Source of the DNA: Streptomyces lycii
Lineage (GTDB): Bacteria; Actinomycetota; Actinomycetes; Streptomycetales; Streptomycetaceae
DNA: 64,000 nucleotides
NCBI RefSeq assembly: GCF_009735685.1
Contig: NZ_WHPN01000391.1
Coordinates: forward strand, 1 to 64,000
Direction of reading: 5' to 3'
Shown piece by piece: positions 6,876 through 15,479 of this stretch. The translations under genes and the position numbers were made by a program. The notes under the pieces were generated by a model, which was not told the origin of the DNA, did no database searches, and saw only the letters and a program-made list of their open reading frames with translations. Positions within the stretch are counted from its first letter, which is position 1. Each line of letters opens with the position of its first letter.

Positions 6876-9515
6876 ATGACCCAGCCGGACATGGAAGACC
6901 CCTGGGCCCCGGACGTCGTTCCCGGCGACCGGCTGCCCGCTTCCCGGTCCGCCCAGCGGGCCGACCGCGGGCGGCTGGACCAGCACGAGCGCGGCCGGGA
7001 CGACTGGTCCGGGCCGGGCGCGGCCTCCGGTTTCGAACGGGTGCCTCCGCAGGACCTCGACGCCGAGCAGTCGGTGCTCGGCGGCATGATGCTCTCCAAG
7101 GATGCCATCGCCGATGTGGTGGAGGTCCTCAAGGGCAACGACTTCTACCGCCCCGCGCACGAGACGGTCTATCAGGCGGTCCTCGACCTCTACGCCAAGG
7201 GTGAGCCGGCCGACCCGATCACCGTCGCCGCCGAGCTGACCAAGCGCGGCGAGATCAACAAGGTCGGCGGGGCCTCCTACCTGCACACCCTGGTCCAGTC
7301 GGTCCCGACCGCCGCCAACGCCGAGTATTACGCCGAGATCGTCCACGAGCGCGCCGTGCTCCGCAGGCTCGTCGAGGCCGGCACCCGCATCACCCAGATG
7401 GGATACGCGGCCGACGGCGACGTCGACGAGATCGTCAACAGCGCCCAGGCGGAGATCTACGCCGTCACCGAGCAGCGCACCAGCGAGGACTATCTCCCGC
7501 TCGGCGACATCATGGAGGGCGCGCTCGACGAGATCGAGGCGATCGGCTCCCGCAGCGGCCAGATGTCCGGGGTGCCCACCGGCTTCACCGATCTGGACTC
7601 GCTGACGAACGGCCTGCACCCCGGGCAGATGGTTGTCATCGCGGCCCGTCCGGCCATGGGCAAGGCGCTCGCCCTGGACACTCCGCTGCCCACGCCCCGC
7701 GGCTGGACCACCATGGGAGCGGTGCAGACCGGCGACGAGCTGCTCGACGCGCACGGCAGGCCGACCCGGGTGACGGCCGCCACCGAAGTCATGACGGACC
7801 GCCCGTGCTACGAGGTGACGTTCGACGACGGCACCAGCGTGATCGCCGACGCGGAACACCAATGGCTCACCGACACCCGCGCCTCCCGGCGTTCCGCCCG
7901 AGAAGCCGCCACCGGACACCACGACTCCCGCAACCGGCGCGACGTGCCGACGGTGAAGACGACCCGGGAGATCGCGGAAACCTTGCGCTGCCGGACGGCC
8001 GGCCGGCGGCTGAACCACTCGGTCGGCAATGCCGCACCCCTGGAACTCCCCGAACGGGAGCTGCCGGTTCCGCCCTACACCCTCGGAGCCTGGCTGGGCG
8101 ACGGCCATGGCGGCTCCGCGTCCGCGGACATCACCACAGTCGACCCCGAGATCCTTCTGCACATCGAGGACGACGGTTTCACGACCCTCCGCGTCGGCGA
8201 TTCGGCCGACTACAGCATTCTCTTGCCGGAGCAGCGGTTCATCTCCGCTCCGGTCGGACAAGCGGTCTGCGCCGACTGCGGCGGGAAGCGTCATTCGTCC
8301 CCCGTTCCGGCGCGCTGCCCGAGGTGCGCCGGGGAGAACGGCGGTCTACAGGCGATCCTGCGGAGCCTGGGCCTGCCCGGGAACAAGCACATTCCCCAGG
8401 CCTACCTGCGCGGCTCGATCGAGCAGCGTCGCGCGCTCCTCGCCGGGCTGATGGACACGGACGGCACCGTTGACGAGGCCGGTCGTGTCGGACTCACCGT
8501 GGCCGGCCAACGGCTTGCTGAGGATTTCCGCGAGCTGGTCGTGAGCCTGGGGTACCGCTGCGACTGGTCCACCCGGCAGACCAAGGGGAGGACGGAGGCG
8601 GCGTCCATCCTGTATTCGGTCACCTTCACCGCCCCCGACGAGGTGTTCCGCCTGGAGCGCAAGCGGCTGGCCCACAAGGAGCGCGGGAGGGACAGTCATC
8701 CCGGCACGGGTTCCCGTTTCATCACCGACGTACGTCCCGTCCCGTCCGTGCCCGTCCGCTGCGTCCAGGTGGACAATCCCGACCACCTGTATCTGGCCAC
8801 CCGGTCGATGGTCCCCACGCACAACAGCACGCTCGCTCTGGACTTCGCCCGTGCCTGCTCGATCAAGAGCAATCTGCCCAGCGTCATCTTCTCCCTCGAG
8901 ATGGGGCGCAACGAGATCGCGATGCGCCTGCTGTCGGCCGAGGCGCGCGTCGCGCTGCACCACATGCGGTCCGGCTCCATGACCGACGAGGACTGGACCC
9001 GGCTCGCGCGCCGGATGCCCGACGTCTCGCAGGCTCCGCTCTACATCGACGACTCGCCGAACCTCTCGATGATGGAGATCCGGGCCAAGTGCCGCCGCCT
9101 CAAGCAGCGGAACGACCTCCAGCTTGTCGTCATCGACTATCTCCAGCTGATGCAGTCCGGCGGGGCCAGGCGCCCCGAGAGCCGGCAGCAGGAGGTCTCC
9201 GAGATGTCCCGTAACCTCAAGCTCCTCGCCAAGGAGCTCGAAGTGCCCGTCGTGGCGCTCTCCCAGCTGAACCGAGGGCCGGAGCAGCGCACGGACAAGA
9301 AACCGATGGTCTCCGACCTGCGTGAGTCCGGTTCGATCGAGCAGGACGCCGACATGGTGATCCTGCTGCACCGCGAGGACGCGTACGAGAAGGAGTCGCC
9401 GCGGGCGGGTGAGGCCGACCTGATCGTGGCCAAGCACCGCAACGGTCCGACGGCGACCATCACCGTCGCCTTCCAGGGGCACTACTCGCGCTTCGTGGAC
9501 ATGGCGCAGATCTGA
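6876..9515 (+). CDS. dnaB: Replicative DNA helicase DnaB containing an intein
   Basis: The 879-residue precursor encodes the hexameric 5'-3' replication-fork helicase interrupted by a 387-residue intein. The N-terminal primase-interaction domain starts at about residue 48 (VPPQDLDAEQSVLGGMML). The RecA-like domain follows, with Walker A split as ARPAMGK / STLALDFARA and Walker B VVIDYLQLM. After splicing the mature helicase is 492 residues, normal for actinobacteria. I chose the ATG at 6876 because GGAGGAGG lies eight bases before it; the frame is open 18 codons further upstream. Downstream comes a serine hydrolase 13 bp away, possibly cotranscribed. Confidence 0.97.
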   Translation: MTQPDMEDPWAPDVVPGDRLPASRSAQRADRGRLDQHERGRDDWSGPGAASGFERVPPQDLDAEQSVLGGMMLSKDAIADVVEVLKGNDFYRPAHETVYQAVLDLYAKGEPADPITVAAELTKRGEINKVGGASYLHTLVQSVPTAANAEYYAEIVHERAVLRRLVEAGTRITQMGYAADGDVDEIVNSAQAEIYAVTEQRTSEDYLPLGDIMEGALDEIEAIGSRSGQMSGVPTGFTDLDSLTNGLHPGQMVVIAARPAMGKALALDTPLPTPRGWTTMGAVQTGDELLDAHGRPTRVTAATEVMTDRPCYEVTFDDGTSVIADAEHQWLTDTRASRRSAREAATGHHDSRNRRDVPTVKTTREIAETLRCRTAGRRLNHSVGNAAPLELPERELPVPPYTLGAWLGDGHGGSASADITTVDPEILLHIEDDGFTTLRVGDSADYSILLPEQRFISAPVGQAVCADCGGKRHSSPVPARCPRCAGENGGLQAILRSLGLPGNKHIPQAYLRGSIEQRRALLAGLMDTDGTVDEAGRVGLTVAGQRLAEDFRELVVSLGYRCDWSTRQTKGRTEAASILYSVTFTAPDEVFRLERKRLAHKERGRDSHPGTGSRFITDVRPVPSVPVRCVQVDNPDHLYLATRSMVPTHNSTLALDFARACSIKSNLPSVIFSLEMGRNEIAMRLLSAEARVALHHMRSGSMTDEDWTRLARRMPDVSQAPLYIDDSPNLSMMEIRAKCRRLKQRNDLQLVVIDYLQLMQSGGARRPESRQQEVSEMSRNLKLLAKELEVPVVALSQLNRGPEQRTDKKPMVSDLRESGSIEQDADMVILLHREDAYEKESPRAGEADLIVAKHRNGPTATITVAFQGHYSRFVDMAQI
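7665..8825 (+). mobile_element. Class 3-type intein with LAGLIDADG homing endonuclease in DnaB
   Basis: The insertion splits the Walker A motif between Lys263 and Ser651 of the precursor. It starts with Ala264 rather than Cys or Ser and ends Thr648-His649-Asn650 before Ser+1. It has the triplet that defines class 3 inteins: Trp330 at block B position 12 (ADAEHQW), Cys629 at block F position 4 (VPVRC) and Thr648 at block G position 5. Two dodecapeptide motifs (LGAWLGDG and LLAGLMDTDG) indicate an apparently intact LAGLIDADG endonuclease. Between them is a four-cysteine zinc-ribbon-like segment (CADC ... CPRC). Class 3 chemistry starts from the internal Cys instead of residue 1; this assignment is from known motif rules. 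Confidence 0.93.
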
Positions 9516-9528
9516 CGAGGCTGTTGTA

Positions 9529-10917
9529 GTGGTGCGCATGAGCGCACCCTTCGAAGAACTGCTGCCGGGCACGGCCCGCGCCCTCTACCACCGGATCGCC
9601 GTCGCACAGGCCAAGGGGCGGGCCCCGTCCCTGGTCGCTGCCGTCGCCCGGGACGGCGGGACGGTGTGGACGGGGGCGCGCAGCTGTGTCGAGGGGGAGG
9701 TGCCGACGGCGGACACGCAGTACCGCATCGGTTCGCTCACCAAGGTGTTCACGGCGGTGCTGGTGCTGCGGCTGCGGGACGAGGGACTGCTGGACCTCGG
9801 GGACCGGCTGGAGACGCATCTGCCCGGTACGGGCGTCGGCGGCGTGACGATCGCTCAACTGCTCTCCCACAGCGCCGGGCTGGCGGCCGAGGCACCGGGT
9901 CCGTGGTGGGAGCGGACCCCGGGCGAACTGCGGCCCGGGCTGCCGGACGTACTGGGGGAGAAGCCGGTACTGCATCCCGCGGGACGGCTGCACCACTACT
10001 CCAACCCCGGTTACACGCTGCTCGGTTCGCTCGTCGAGAAGCTGCGCGGCGAGTCCTGGGAAGCGGCGCTGCGCCGGGAGGTCCTGGAGCCGCTGGGCCT
10101 GGCACGGACCACCGTACGGCCAGAGGCGCCGCACGCCGGGGGGTGGGCCGTGCATCCGTGGGCCGATGTGCTGCTGCCCGAACCGGCCGAGGACCTCGGG
10201 CTGATGGGCCCGGCAGGGGTGCTGTGGTCGACGGCCGGGGACCTGGCCCGGTTCGCCGTCTTCCTGACCCGGGGGGACGAGCGGGTGCTGCGCCGGGAGT
10301 CGGTCGAGGAGATGCGGGTGCCGGCCGTACCGCCGGGCTCCGGTGGCTGGGACGCCGGTTACGGGCTCGGGGTGCAGCTGCTCCGGGCGGAGGGCCGGGC
10401 GCTGTTCGGGCACACCGGGTCGCTCCCGGGGTTTCTGGCGACGCTGTGGATCGACGCCGAGGAGGACGTCGCGGGGATGGTGCTCGCCAACACCACGTCC
10501 GGGCCCGCCGTCCCGGCGGTCGCCGCGGACCTGGTGGCGATCGTGGCCGAGCGGGAGCCCCGTATCCCGGAGCCCTGGCGGCCGCTGCCCGCGGCCGATC
10601 CGGCGGTGCTGGAGCTGACCGGCCCCTGGTACTGGGGTCCCACGCCGTTCGCCCTGCGGCTGGGCGCCGGCCGGGGGCTGGAGCTGACGGCCCTCGCGGG
10701 CGGGGGCCGCACGTCCCGGTTCCGCGCCGAGCCGGACGGCACCTGGACCGGACTCGACGGTTACTACCTCGGTGAGACGCTCCGCGCGGTGCGCACGCCC
10801 GACGGCCGGGTCAGCCATCTCGACCTGGGATCCTTCGTGTTCACCAGGGAGCCCTACGACCCGTCGGCTCCGGTCCCCGGCGGCGTGGACCCGCAGGGAT
10901 GGCGTCCCCTGCCGTGA
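9529..10917 (+). CDS. Serine hydrolase of the class C beta-lactamase family
   Basis: The 462-residue protein has the three active-site motifs of penicillin-recognising serine hydrolases: Ser69-Leu-Thr-Lys72, Tyr157-Ser-Asn159 and His295-Thr-Gly297. Such proteins include beta-lactamases, D,D-peptidases and esterases; which one this is cannot be told. No signal peptide is visible, so a cytoplasmic esterase or peptidase is likely. A C-terminal domain (about residues 350-440) follows the catalytic part. I chose GTG 9529 because CGAGG lies eight bases upstream; an ATG three codons later is possible. It starts 13 bp after dnaB. Confidence 0.9.
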   Translation: MVRMSAPFEELLPGTARALYHRIAVAQAKGRAPSLVAAVARDGGTVWTGARSCVEGEVPTADTQYRIGSLTKVFTAVLVLRLRDEGLLDLGDRLETHLPGTGVGGVTIAQLLSHSAGLAAEAPGPWWERTPGELRPGLPDVLGEKPVLHPAGRLHHYSNPGYTLLGSLVEKLRGESWEAALRREVLEPLGLARTTVRPEAPHAGGWAVHPWADVLLPEPAEDLGLMGPAGVLWSTAGDLARFAVFLTRGDERVLRRESVEEMRVPAVPPGSGGWDAGYGLGVQLLRAEGRALFGHTGSLPGFLATLWIDAEEDVAGMVLANTTSGPAVPAVAADLVAIVAEREPRIPEPWRPLPAADPAVLELTGPWYWGPTPFALRLGAGRGLELTALAGGGRTSRFRAEPDGTWTGLDGYYLGETLRAVRTPDGRVSHLDLGSFVFTREPYDPSAPVPGGVDPQGWRPLP

Positions 10918-11037
10918 GCCCGCTCGTGAACCCGGCTCGCGTCCGGTGGTGAACCCGGCTTCGAGCCCGGTGGCGGGCCCGGCTTCGAGTCCGTTTGGCG
11001 CGGCCGGTTTTGAGTCCGGCTGTGCCCGTCCCGCGCG

Positions 11038-11490
11038 TCAGAGCTGGAGCTTGAACCCGACGTGCGAAGCGGTGAAGCCCAGCCGCTCGTAGAAGCGGTG
11101 GGCGTCGGTTCGGGAGGCGTCCGAGGTCAGCTGCACCAGGAGACAGCCCTCACGGCGCGAGGTGTCGACCGCCCATTCGATCAGCCGGCTGCCGAGGCCG
11201 CTGCCCCGCTCGTCGGCGTGGATGCGCACCGCCTCGATGAGCGACCGGGTGGCGCCTCGCCGGGAGAGCCCCGGGATGATCGTGAGCTGGAGCGTGCCGA
11301 CCGTACGTCCGCCCCGTACCGCGACGACGAGGCGCTGGTTCGGGTCGGCGGCGATCCGTTCGAACGCGGCGCGGTAGGGCGTCAGGTCGCCCGGGGACTC
11401 GCGCCGGGCGCCCAGCGGGTCATCGGCCAGCATCGCCACGACGGCTGCCAGATCGTCGGCGGTGGCGGGGCGTATCTCGAGGTCGCTCAT
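11038..11490 (-). CDS. GNAT-family N-acetyltransferase
   Basis: This 150-residue protein has the GNAT acetyl-CoA-binding motif A (HADERGSGLGSRLIEWAV) and a C-terminal YERLGFTASHVGF typical of the fold. It transfers an acetyl group to an unknown amine. Upstream of the ATG there is no purine-rich site; instead a -10-like TAAGCT lies seven bases before the start, which suggests a leaderless mRNA. Two parS-like sites lie just upstream (11530-11569). Confidence 0.9.
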   Translation of the reverse strand: MSDLEIRPATADDLAAVVAMLADDPLGARRESPGDLTPYRAAFERIAADPNQRLVVAVRGGRTVGTLQLTIIPGLSRRGATRSLIEAVRIHADERGSGLGSRLIEWAVDTSRREGCLLVQLTSDASRTDAHRFYERLGFTASHVGFKLQL

Positions 11491-11529
11491 GATCGGGAGC
11501 TTAGGCGGAGGGCGGCACGACGCCCGTTT

Positions 11530-11543
11530 GTTTCACGTGAATC
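11530..11543. promoter_or_regulatory. parS-like ParB binding site (13 of 14)
   Basis: GTTTCACGTGAATC differs from the Streptomyces parS consensus GTTTCACGTGAAAC only at position 13. It is in the intergenic region 40 bp upstream of the GNAT gene and 26 bp (centre to centre) from a perfect site. Confidence 0.75.
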
Positions 11544-11555
11544 ATGGCTGGTCCT

Positions 11556-11569
11556 GTTTCACGTGAAAC
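11556..11569. promoter_or_regulatory. parS ParB binding site (perfect consensus)
   Basis: This is an exact 14-bp match to the palindromic parS consensus GTTTCACGTGAAAC used by ParB to segregate Streptomyces chromosomes. Such sites cluster around oriC, which agrees with the gene content of the window. Confidence 0.92.
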
Positions 11570-11587
11570 GGAGCTTGTCCGTCACGG

Positions 11588-11652
11588 TCCACCGTCGCCG
11601 GTCGCCGGTCGCCTGTCGCCTGTCGCCTGTCACCGGTCACCAGTCACTGGCC
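11588..11652. repeat. Degenerate heptamer tandem repeat
   Basis: About eight to nine tandem copies of a 7-bp unit, CGCC(G/T)GT with CACC(G/A)GT variants, fill the gap next to the parS pair. No gene is present here. Confidence 0.7.
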
Positions 11653-11703
11653 GCCGGTCATCGCCCATTGGGCACCGGGCACCGGGGTACCGGGCGCGCC
11701 GAT

Positions 11704-12393
11704 TCACCGGGCCGCTCGTACGGCCGGGGCCGGAGCCGGGCGCGAATCCGTGGCGGAGGACGGGTCGGAGGACGGGTTCGAGGGGGAGGCGGAGGATGTG
11801 GGCGACGCGGCAGCGGGGGCCGTGGCTGCGGCCGTGGCGGAGGGCGGGGCCGGAGTGCCGGTCCGGCCGCCGGTCCGGCCGGTTCCGCTCCCGCGTGCGG
11901 ACTCGCGCGACCGGCGTCCCCACCGGGTGAGCCCCCAGGGCTTGAGAACCGAGATCGCCGTCATGAACGTATAGGCGGTCAGCGACACCGAGGGCGCGGC
12001 GACCAGGGAACTCGCCGCCTCCCCGGCCGCGTCCCCGGCGGCGACCGCTGCCGCCGCCTGGTCGATGGTGCCGCGCAACGCGAAGATCGAGGCGGCCGTG
12101 GTTGCCAGCGTGAGCCAGAACTTGACCACCACCCATCGGTGGCGGAGAAGGCCCCAGGGCGTGCCGAGGGACAGGACGAGTCCGCTCACCAGGGTGAGCA
12201 GCGAGACGGGCACGATCAGCCAGTCGCCGAAGATCTTCATGGCGCGGTAGGCCGCCTCGGCCGTCGCCGTGGACCCCGTTCCGGCGGCGGTGGCGCCCAG
12301 GGCGAGCAGCCCGACGGTCAGGCCGAGCCAGCCGGCGGACGCCGAGACATGGACAACGAGGACCGCCCTGCGGGCGGGACGTGGTAGGCGCAT
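11704..12393 (-). CDS. DUF2269-like integral membrane protein
   Basis: The 229-residue protein has four hydrophobic segments: about residues 8-32, 52-72, 84-102 and 132-152. The first contains the pattern VVHVSASAGWLGLTVG, like DUF2269/CopD-related small membrane proteins in which a histidine near the membrane surface is conserved. The last 70 residues are a disordered Ala/Pro/Ser/Arg tail. I place the start at the ATG with AAGG upstream; the frame runs much further upstream through non-coding sequence. Function unknown. Confidence 0.8.
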   Translation of the reverse strand: MRLPRPARRAVLVVHVSASAGWLGLTVGLLALGATAAGTGSTATAEAAYRAMKIFGDWLIVPVSLLTLVSGLVLSLGTPWGLLRHRWVVVKFWLTLATTAASIFALRGTIDQAAAAVAAGDAAGEAASSLVAAPSVSLTAYTFMTAISVLKPWGLTRWGRRSRESARGSGTGRTGGRTGTPAPPSATAAATAPAAASPTSSASPSNPSSDPSSATDSRPAPAPAVRAAR

Positions 12394-12945
12394 GCCCTTA
12401 CGGTCCCGCCGGGGGACGCGCGGGGCATCGCACAGCGGGAGTATCCGCGGGGCCTCCCCGTGGAGCACACGATCCGTGTGGTCTCGGGAGCGGGACGGTG
12501 TGCATCCCCGGCACCTTCTGTGAAGAAGGTGCGGAGAATGTTCCGGCCGGCCCGGGGTCCGCGGGGAAATGATCTCCGTGCCGGTGGAACCGGGATATGT
12601 GCGCGGGGCAGCATGTAGGAGGTAACTGGTGGTAATGGCGGATTTGCCCGGGAGTCCTGCGCGGTGAATTGTCGTCGAGTCGCGCAGGGTAATGGGTAAC
12701 GTTCCTGCCCGGACGGTCTTCCCAGAGCGGGACTTGTGGATTCGGGGACTGCCGGTAAGGTCGAATCCGGCTCGACGCCGGAGAGCTGCCCCGGAATCGG
12801 GGCGATTCCGGAACCGTAGCGGGGCAGGGGGATGCCGGGGGTTTCCGGCGCGTAAAAGAACGCGAACCCCAGCGGTCTTGTGCGTGCCGAATTCCATGGC
12901 GGAAGTGTCAGGACCGACTGAAAGACGTTCGAGGCGAGGCAGACC
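12394..12945. other. Long 5' leader region of the globin-reductase gene with a hairpin
   Basis: This 552-bp divergent gap is less GC-rich than its neighbours and has no credible gene. At 12786-12827 a nested structure can form: an outer stem CTGCCCC/GGGGCAG and an inner eight-bp stem CCGGAATC/GATTCCGG around a five-base loop. The region must hold promoters for both flanking genes. It did not match a riboswitch class that I know. Confidence 0.5.
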
Positions 12946-14403
12946 ATGGACGCTCCGACCACCACGCCGGCGGACGGCGGAGGCCCCGGCGGAGGCAGTG
13001 GGGGCGGGGGCTGGTTCACGCCGACCCGGGACACGACCCGGAGGCCGCCCGAGACGGACCCCCGGAGCGCGGATCCCGCGGCCGCGGGCCAGGCCCGCCC
13101 GGCGCCGCCGCGGCCCGGTCCGCAAGGGTCCGGTCCGCAGGGGCCGGGCCCGCAGGGCTCCGACCAGCGGCGGCCCGGCACGCGGAGTCCCGGTTCACCG
13201 GCCGCCGGTCCGCAGCAGCCCGGTCCGCAGCAGCCCGGCCCGCAGCGCCGTCCCGCTTCCGGGAACGCCCCGCGGCCCAGCGCCGACGCGCTGATCATCC
13301 GCCGGACGCTGGCCGAGGTCGAGCCGTCGGCCGACGCGGTCACCGCGTACTTCTACGGGCTCCTCTTCAGCCGCCATCCGCATCTGCGGAGCCTCTTCCC
13401 GGTCGCCATGGACGCCCAGCGCGACCGCCTCTTCAAAGCGCTGGTCACCGCGGCCACACGGATCGACGACCTGCCCGCGCTCACCGAATACCTCTCCCAT
13501 CTCGGCCGGGGCCACCGGAAGTACGGCACACAGCCCGAGCACTACCCCGCCGTCGGCGAGTGCCTGATCGGCACGCTCATGGAGCACGCGACCGAGACCT
13601 GGAGCGGTGAGGCGGAGGCCGCCTGGGTGCGCGCCTACACCAAGATTTCCCAGATCATGATCGACGCGGCCGCGGAGAACGAGCGGCACGCACCGGCCTG
13701 GTGGAACGCCGAGATCGTCTCCCACGAGCTGCGCAGGCGCGACATAGCGGTTGTCACGGTCCGCCCCGACCAGCCGTATCCGTTCCGGGCCGGCCAGTAC
13801 ACGACCGTGGAGACTCCCTGGTGGCCGCGGGTGTGGCGGCACTACTCCTTCTCCTCGGCGCCCCGGGCGGACGGTCTGCTCACCTTCCACATCAAGGCGG
13901 TCCCGGCCGGCTGGGTCTCCGGGGCGCTGGTCAACAAGGCCCGCCCGGGTGACGTCATCCGGCTCGGCCCGCCCGCCGGTTCCATGACGGTCGACCACAG
14001 CACCGACAGCGGCCTGCTCTGCCTGGGCGGCGGCACCGGGATAGCGCCGATCAAGGCTCTCGTCGAGGACGTCGCCGAGCACGGCCGGCAGCGCCCGGTC
14101 GAGGTCTTCTACGGAGCCCGCAGCGACCAGGATCTGTACGACATCGACACCATGCTGCGGCTCCAGAAGACGCACCGCTGGCTGTCGGTCCGCCCGGTCG
14201 TCGCCCACGGGCCGTCGACCGGACTCACCGGCGATCTCCCCGACGCCGTACGGAAGTACGGCCCGTGGAACGCCTTCGACGCCTATCTGTCCGGGCCGCC
14301 CGGGCTGATCCGCAGCGGCGTCGACACCCTGGTGGGCATCGGGATACCGGCCCACCGCATACGGCACGACTCGATAGAAGAACTGGTTGCGGCAGGGGAA
14401 TGA
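12946..14403 (+). CDS. Globin-FAD/NAD(P)H reductase fusion (flavohaemoglobin-like)
   Basis: The 485-residue protein resembles flavohaemoglobins, which oxidise nitric oxide to nitrate using haem, FAD and NAD(P)H. Residues 1-108 are a disordered Gly/Pro/Gln-rich extension absent from Hmp. The globin domain spans about 110-240 with the likely proximal His190 (GRGHRKYG). The reductase has the FAD motif RHYS at about residue 303 and the NAD-binding GGGTGIAP near 365. The core is similar in size to Hmp (about 396 residues). The PPOX gene starts inside its stop codon (ATGA overlap), so the two are translationally coupled. NO dioxygenase activity is inferred. Confidence 0.9.
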   Translation: MDAPTTTPADGGGPGGGSGGGGWFTPTRDTTRRPPETDPRSADPAAAGQARPAPPRPGPQGSGPQGPGPQGSDQRRPGTRSPGSPAAGPQQPGPQQPGPQRRPASGNAPRPSADALIIRRTLAEVEPSADAVTAYFYGLLFSRHPHLRSLFPVAMDAQRDRLFKALVTAATRIDDLPALTEYLSHLGRGHRKYGTQPEHYPAVGECLIGTLMEHATETWSGEAEAAWVRAYTKISQIMIDAAAENERHAPAWWNAEIVSHELRRRDIAVVTVRPDQPYPFRAGQYTTVETPWWPRVWRHYSFSSAPRADGLLTFHIKAVPAGWVSGALVNKARPGDVIRLGPPAGSMTVDHSTDSGLLCLGGGTGIAPIKALVEDVAEHGRQRPVEVFYGARSDQDLYDIDTMLRLQKTHRWLSVRPVVAHGPSTGLTGDLPDAVRKYGPWNAFDAYLSGPPGLIRSGVDTLVGIGIPAHRIRHDSIEELVAAGE

Positions 14404-15479
14404 GCATGTGGGACGACGTCGAGCACCAGCGTCCGGGAGCCCCGGGATCCGCCCGCCGGCCCGGCAGCGACGGCGAGCACCGGCTCCAGCGGCGGATGGG
14501 CACGACGGACCGCGCCAACCGGTTCTACGACGAGCAGGTGCTCGACCGGCTCAACCCGCGGATGATGGAGTTCGTCGGCCGCCAGGAGATGTTCTTCCTG
14601 GCCACGGCCGACCGCAACGGTGAGTGCGACAACACCTTCCGGGCGGGCCCGCCCGGCTTCCTCCGGGTCCTCGACGAGCGCACGCTCGCCTATCCCGAGT
14701 ACCGGGGCAACGGCGTCCTCGCCAGCATCGGCAACATCGAGGAGAACCCGCACCTCGGCATCCTGATGGTCGACTTCCTGCGGGACCGGATCGGGCTGCA
14801 CGTCAACGGCCGTGCCCGGACCATCCCGGACGAGGAGATGCGCCGCGCGTTCCCCGGGCTGCCCACCGACCCGGTGCCCGGCCGGCGCCCCCAGCTGTGG
14901 GTCGAGGTCGCGGTGGAGGAGGCGTACATCCACTGCGCCAAGCACATCCCGCATCTGCAGAAGGTCTCCCAGCAGGAGCGTGCGAGCTGGGGAACCGACG
15001 ACCACAAGCGCAAGGGCGGCGACTACTTCGGTGCGGCCGCCGATGCCGCGGGCCGGGTGCGGCAGGAGAACCCGGCGCGCGAGCACGCACCCCGCGGAGC
15101 GCCGCAGCCGCCACCCGCCGAACACCCGGCGGCGGCCCCGGCGCCGACGCGCGCACCGGCACCCGCACCGACGCCGACACCGGCACAGGCACAGGCACCG
15201 GCACCGGCATCCGGACCTGCGCACACTCCCGCGCCCGCGCACGCGTCCGCACAGGCACCTGGCGCAACGTCCGCGCAGGCACCGGCGCCGGTGTCCGCGG
15301 CAGTCGCCCCGTCCCCGAGCACCCCCGTCGCCGACTCCCCGGTCCCGCCGGCTCCCCGGGCCCCCGCGGGCCCGGCAGCAGCCGCCTGGCAGCAGGAGGC
15401 GGAGCGGGCTCTGGCAGCCGCGCGGAGCGCCGCGGCACGAGGCGGCGGGCAGCAGCCGTTCAGCGGCTGGTTCGGCTGA
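14400..15479 (+). CDS. Pyridoxamine 5'-phosphate oxidase-family flavin protein with Ala/Pro-rich tail
   Basis: The 359-residue product has a PPOX-type split-barrel domain at about residues 45-215. Its motifs include MEFVGRQEMFFLATADRNGECDNTFRAG, as in FMN- or F420-dependent oxidoreductases of this superfamily. Residues 225-340 are a low-complexity Ala/Pro/Gln stretch with many repeated AP units, and the protein ends with a short conserved-looking GGGQQPFSGWFG. The ATG overlaps the stop of the globin-reductase gene by four bases, so both are probably made together. Substrate is unknown; a shared redox role with the globin is an inference from the coupling. Confidence 0.87.
   Translation: MSMWDDVEHQRPGAPGSARRPGSDGEHRLQRRMGTTDRANRFYDEQVLDRLNPRMMEFVGRQEMFFLATADRNGECDNTFRAGPPGFLRVLDERTLAYPEYRGNGVLASIGNIEENPHLGILMVDFLRDRIGLHVNGRARTIPDEEMRRAFPGLPTDPVPGRRPQLWVEVAVEEAYIHCAKHIPHLQKVSQQERASWGTDDHKRKGGDYFGAAADAAGRVRQENPAREHAPRGAPQPPPAEHPAAAPAPTRAPAPAPTPTPAQAQAPAPASGPAHTPAPAHASAQAPGATSAQAPAPVSAAVAPSPSTPVADSPVPPAPRAPAGPAAAAWQQEAERALAAARSAAARGGGQQPFSGWFG

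Noticed and set aside
7665-8825. Reading the dnaB insertion as a fused extra domain or a frameshift artefact
   Set aside because: It lies exactly inside Walker A, keeps frame, and has splicing blocks A, B, F and G plus both LAGLIDADG motifs.
12721-12790. tRNA-like segment (GGTCGAATCC) in the globin-reductase leader
   Set aside because: No acceptor stem or anticodon arm can be folded around it. I found no tRNA gene in the window.
12394-12945. Riboswitch (cobalamin or c-di-AMP type) before the globin-reductase gene
   Set aside because: Parts such as CGAATCCGG look suggestive, but the conserved core elements of either class are not in the right order.
12946-14403. Long opposite-strand open frames across the globin-reductase, cydCD, copCD and other genes
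   Set aside because: They come from the high GC of third codon positions, lack ribosome binding sites and motifs, and conflict with genes of clear family.
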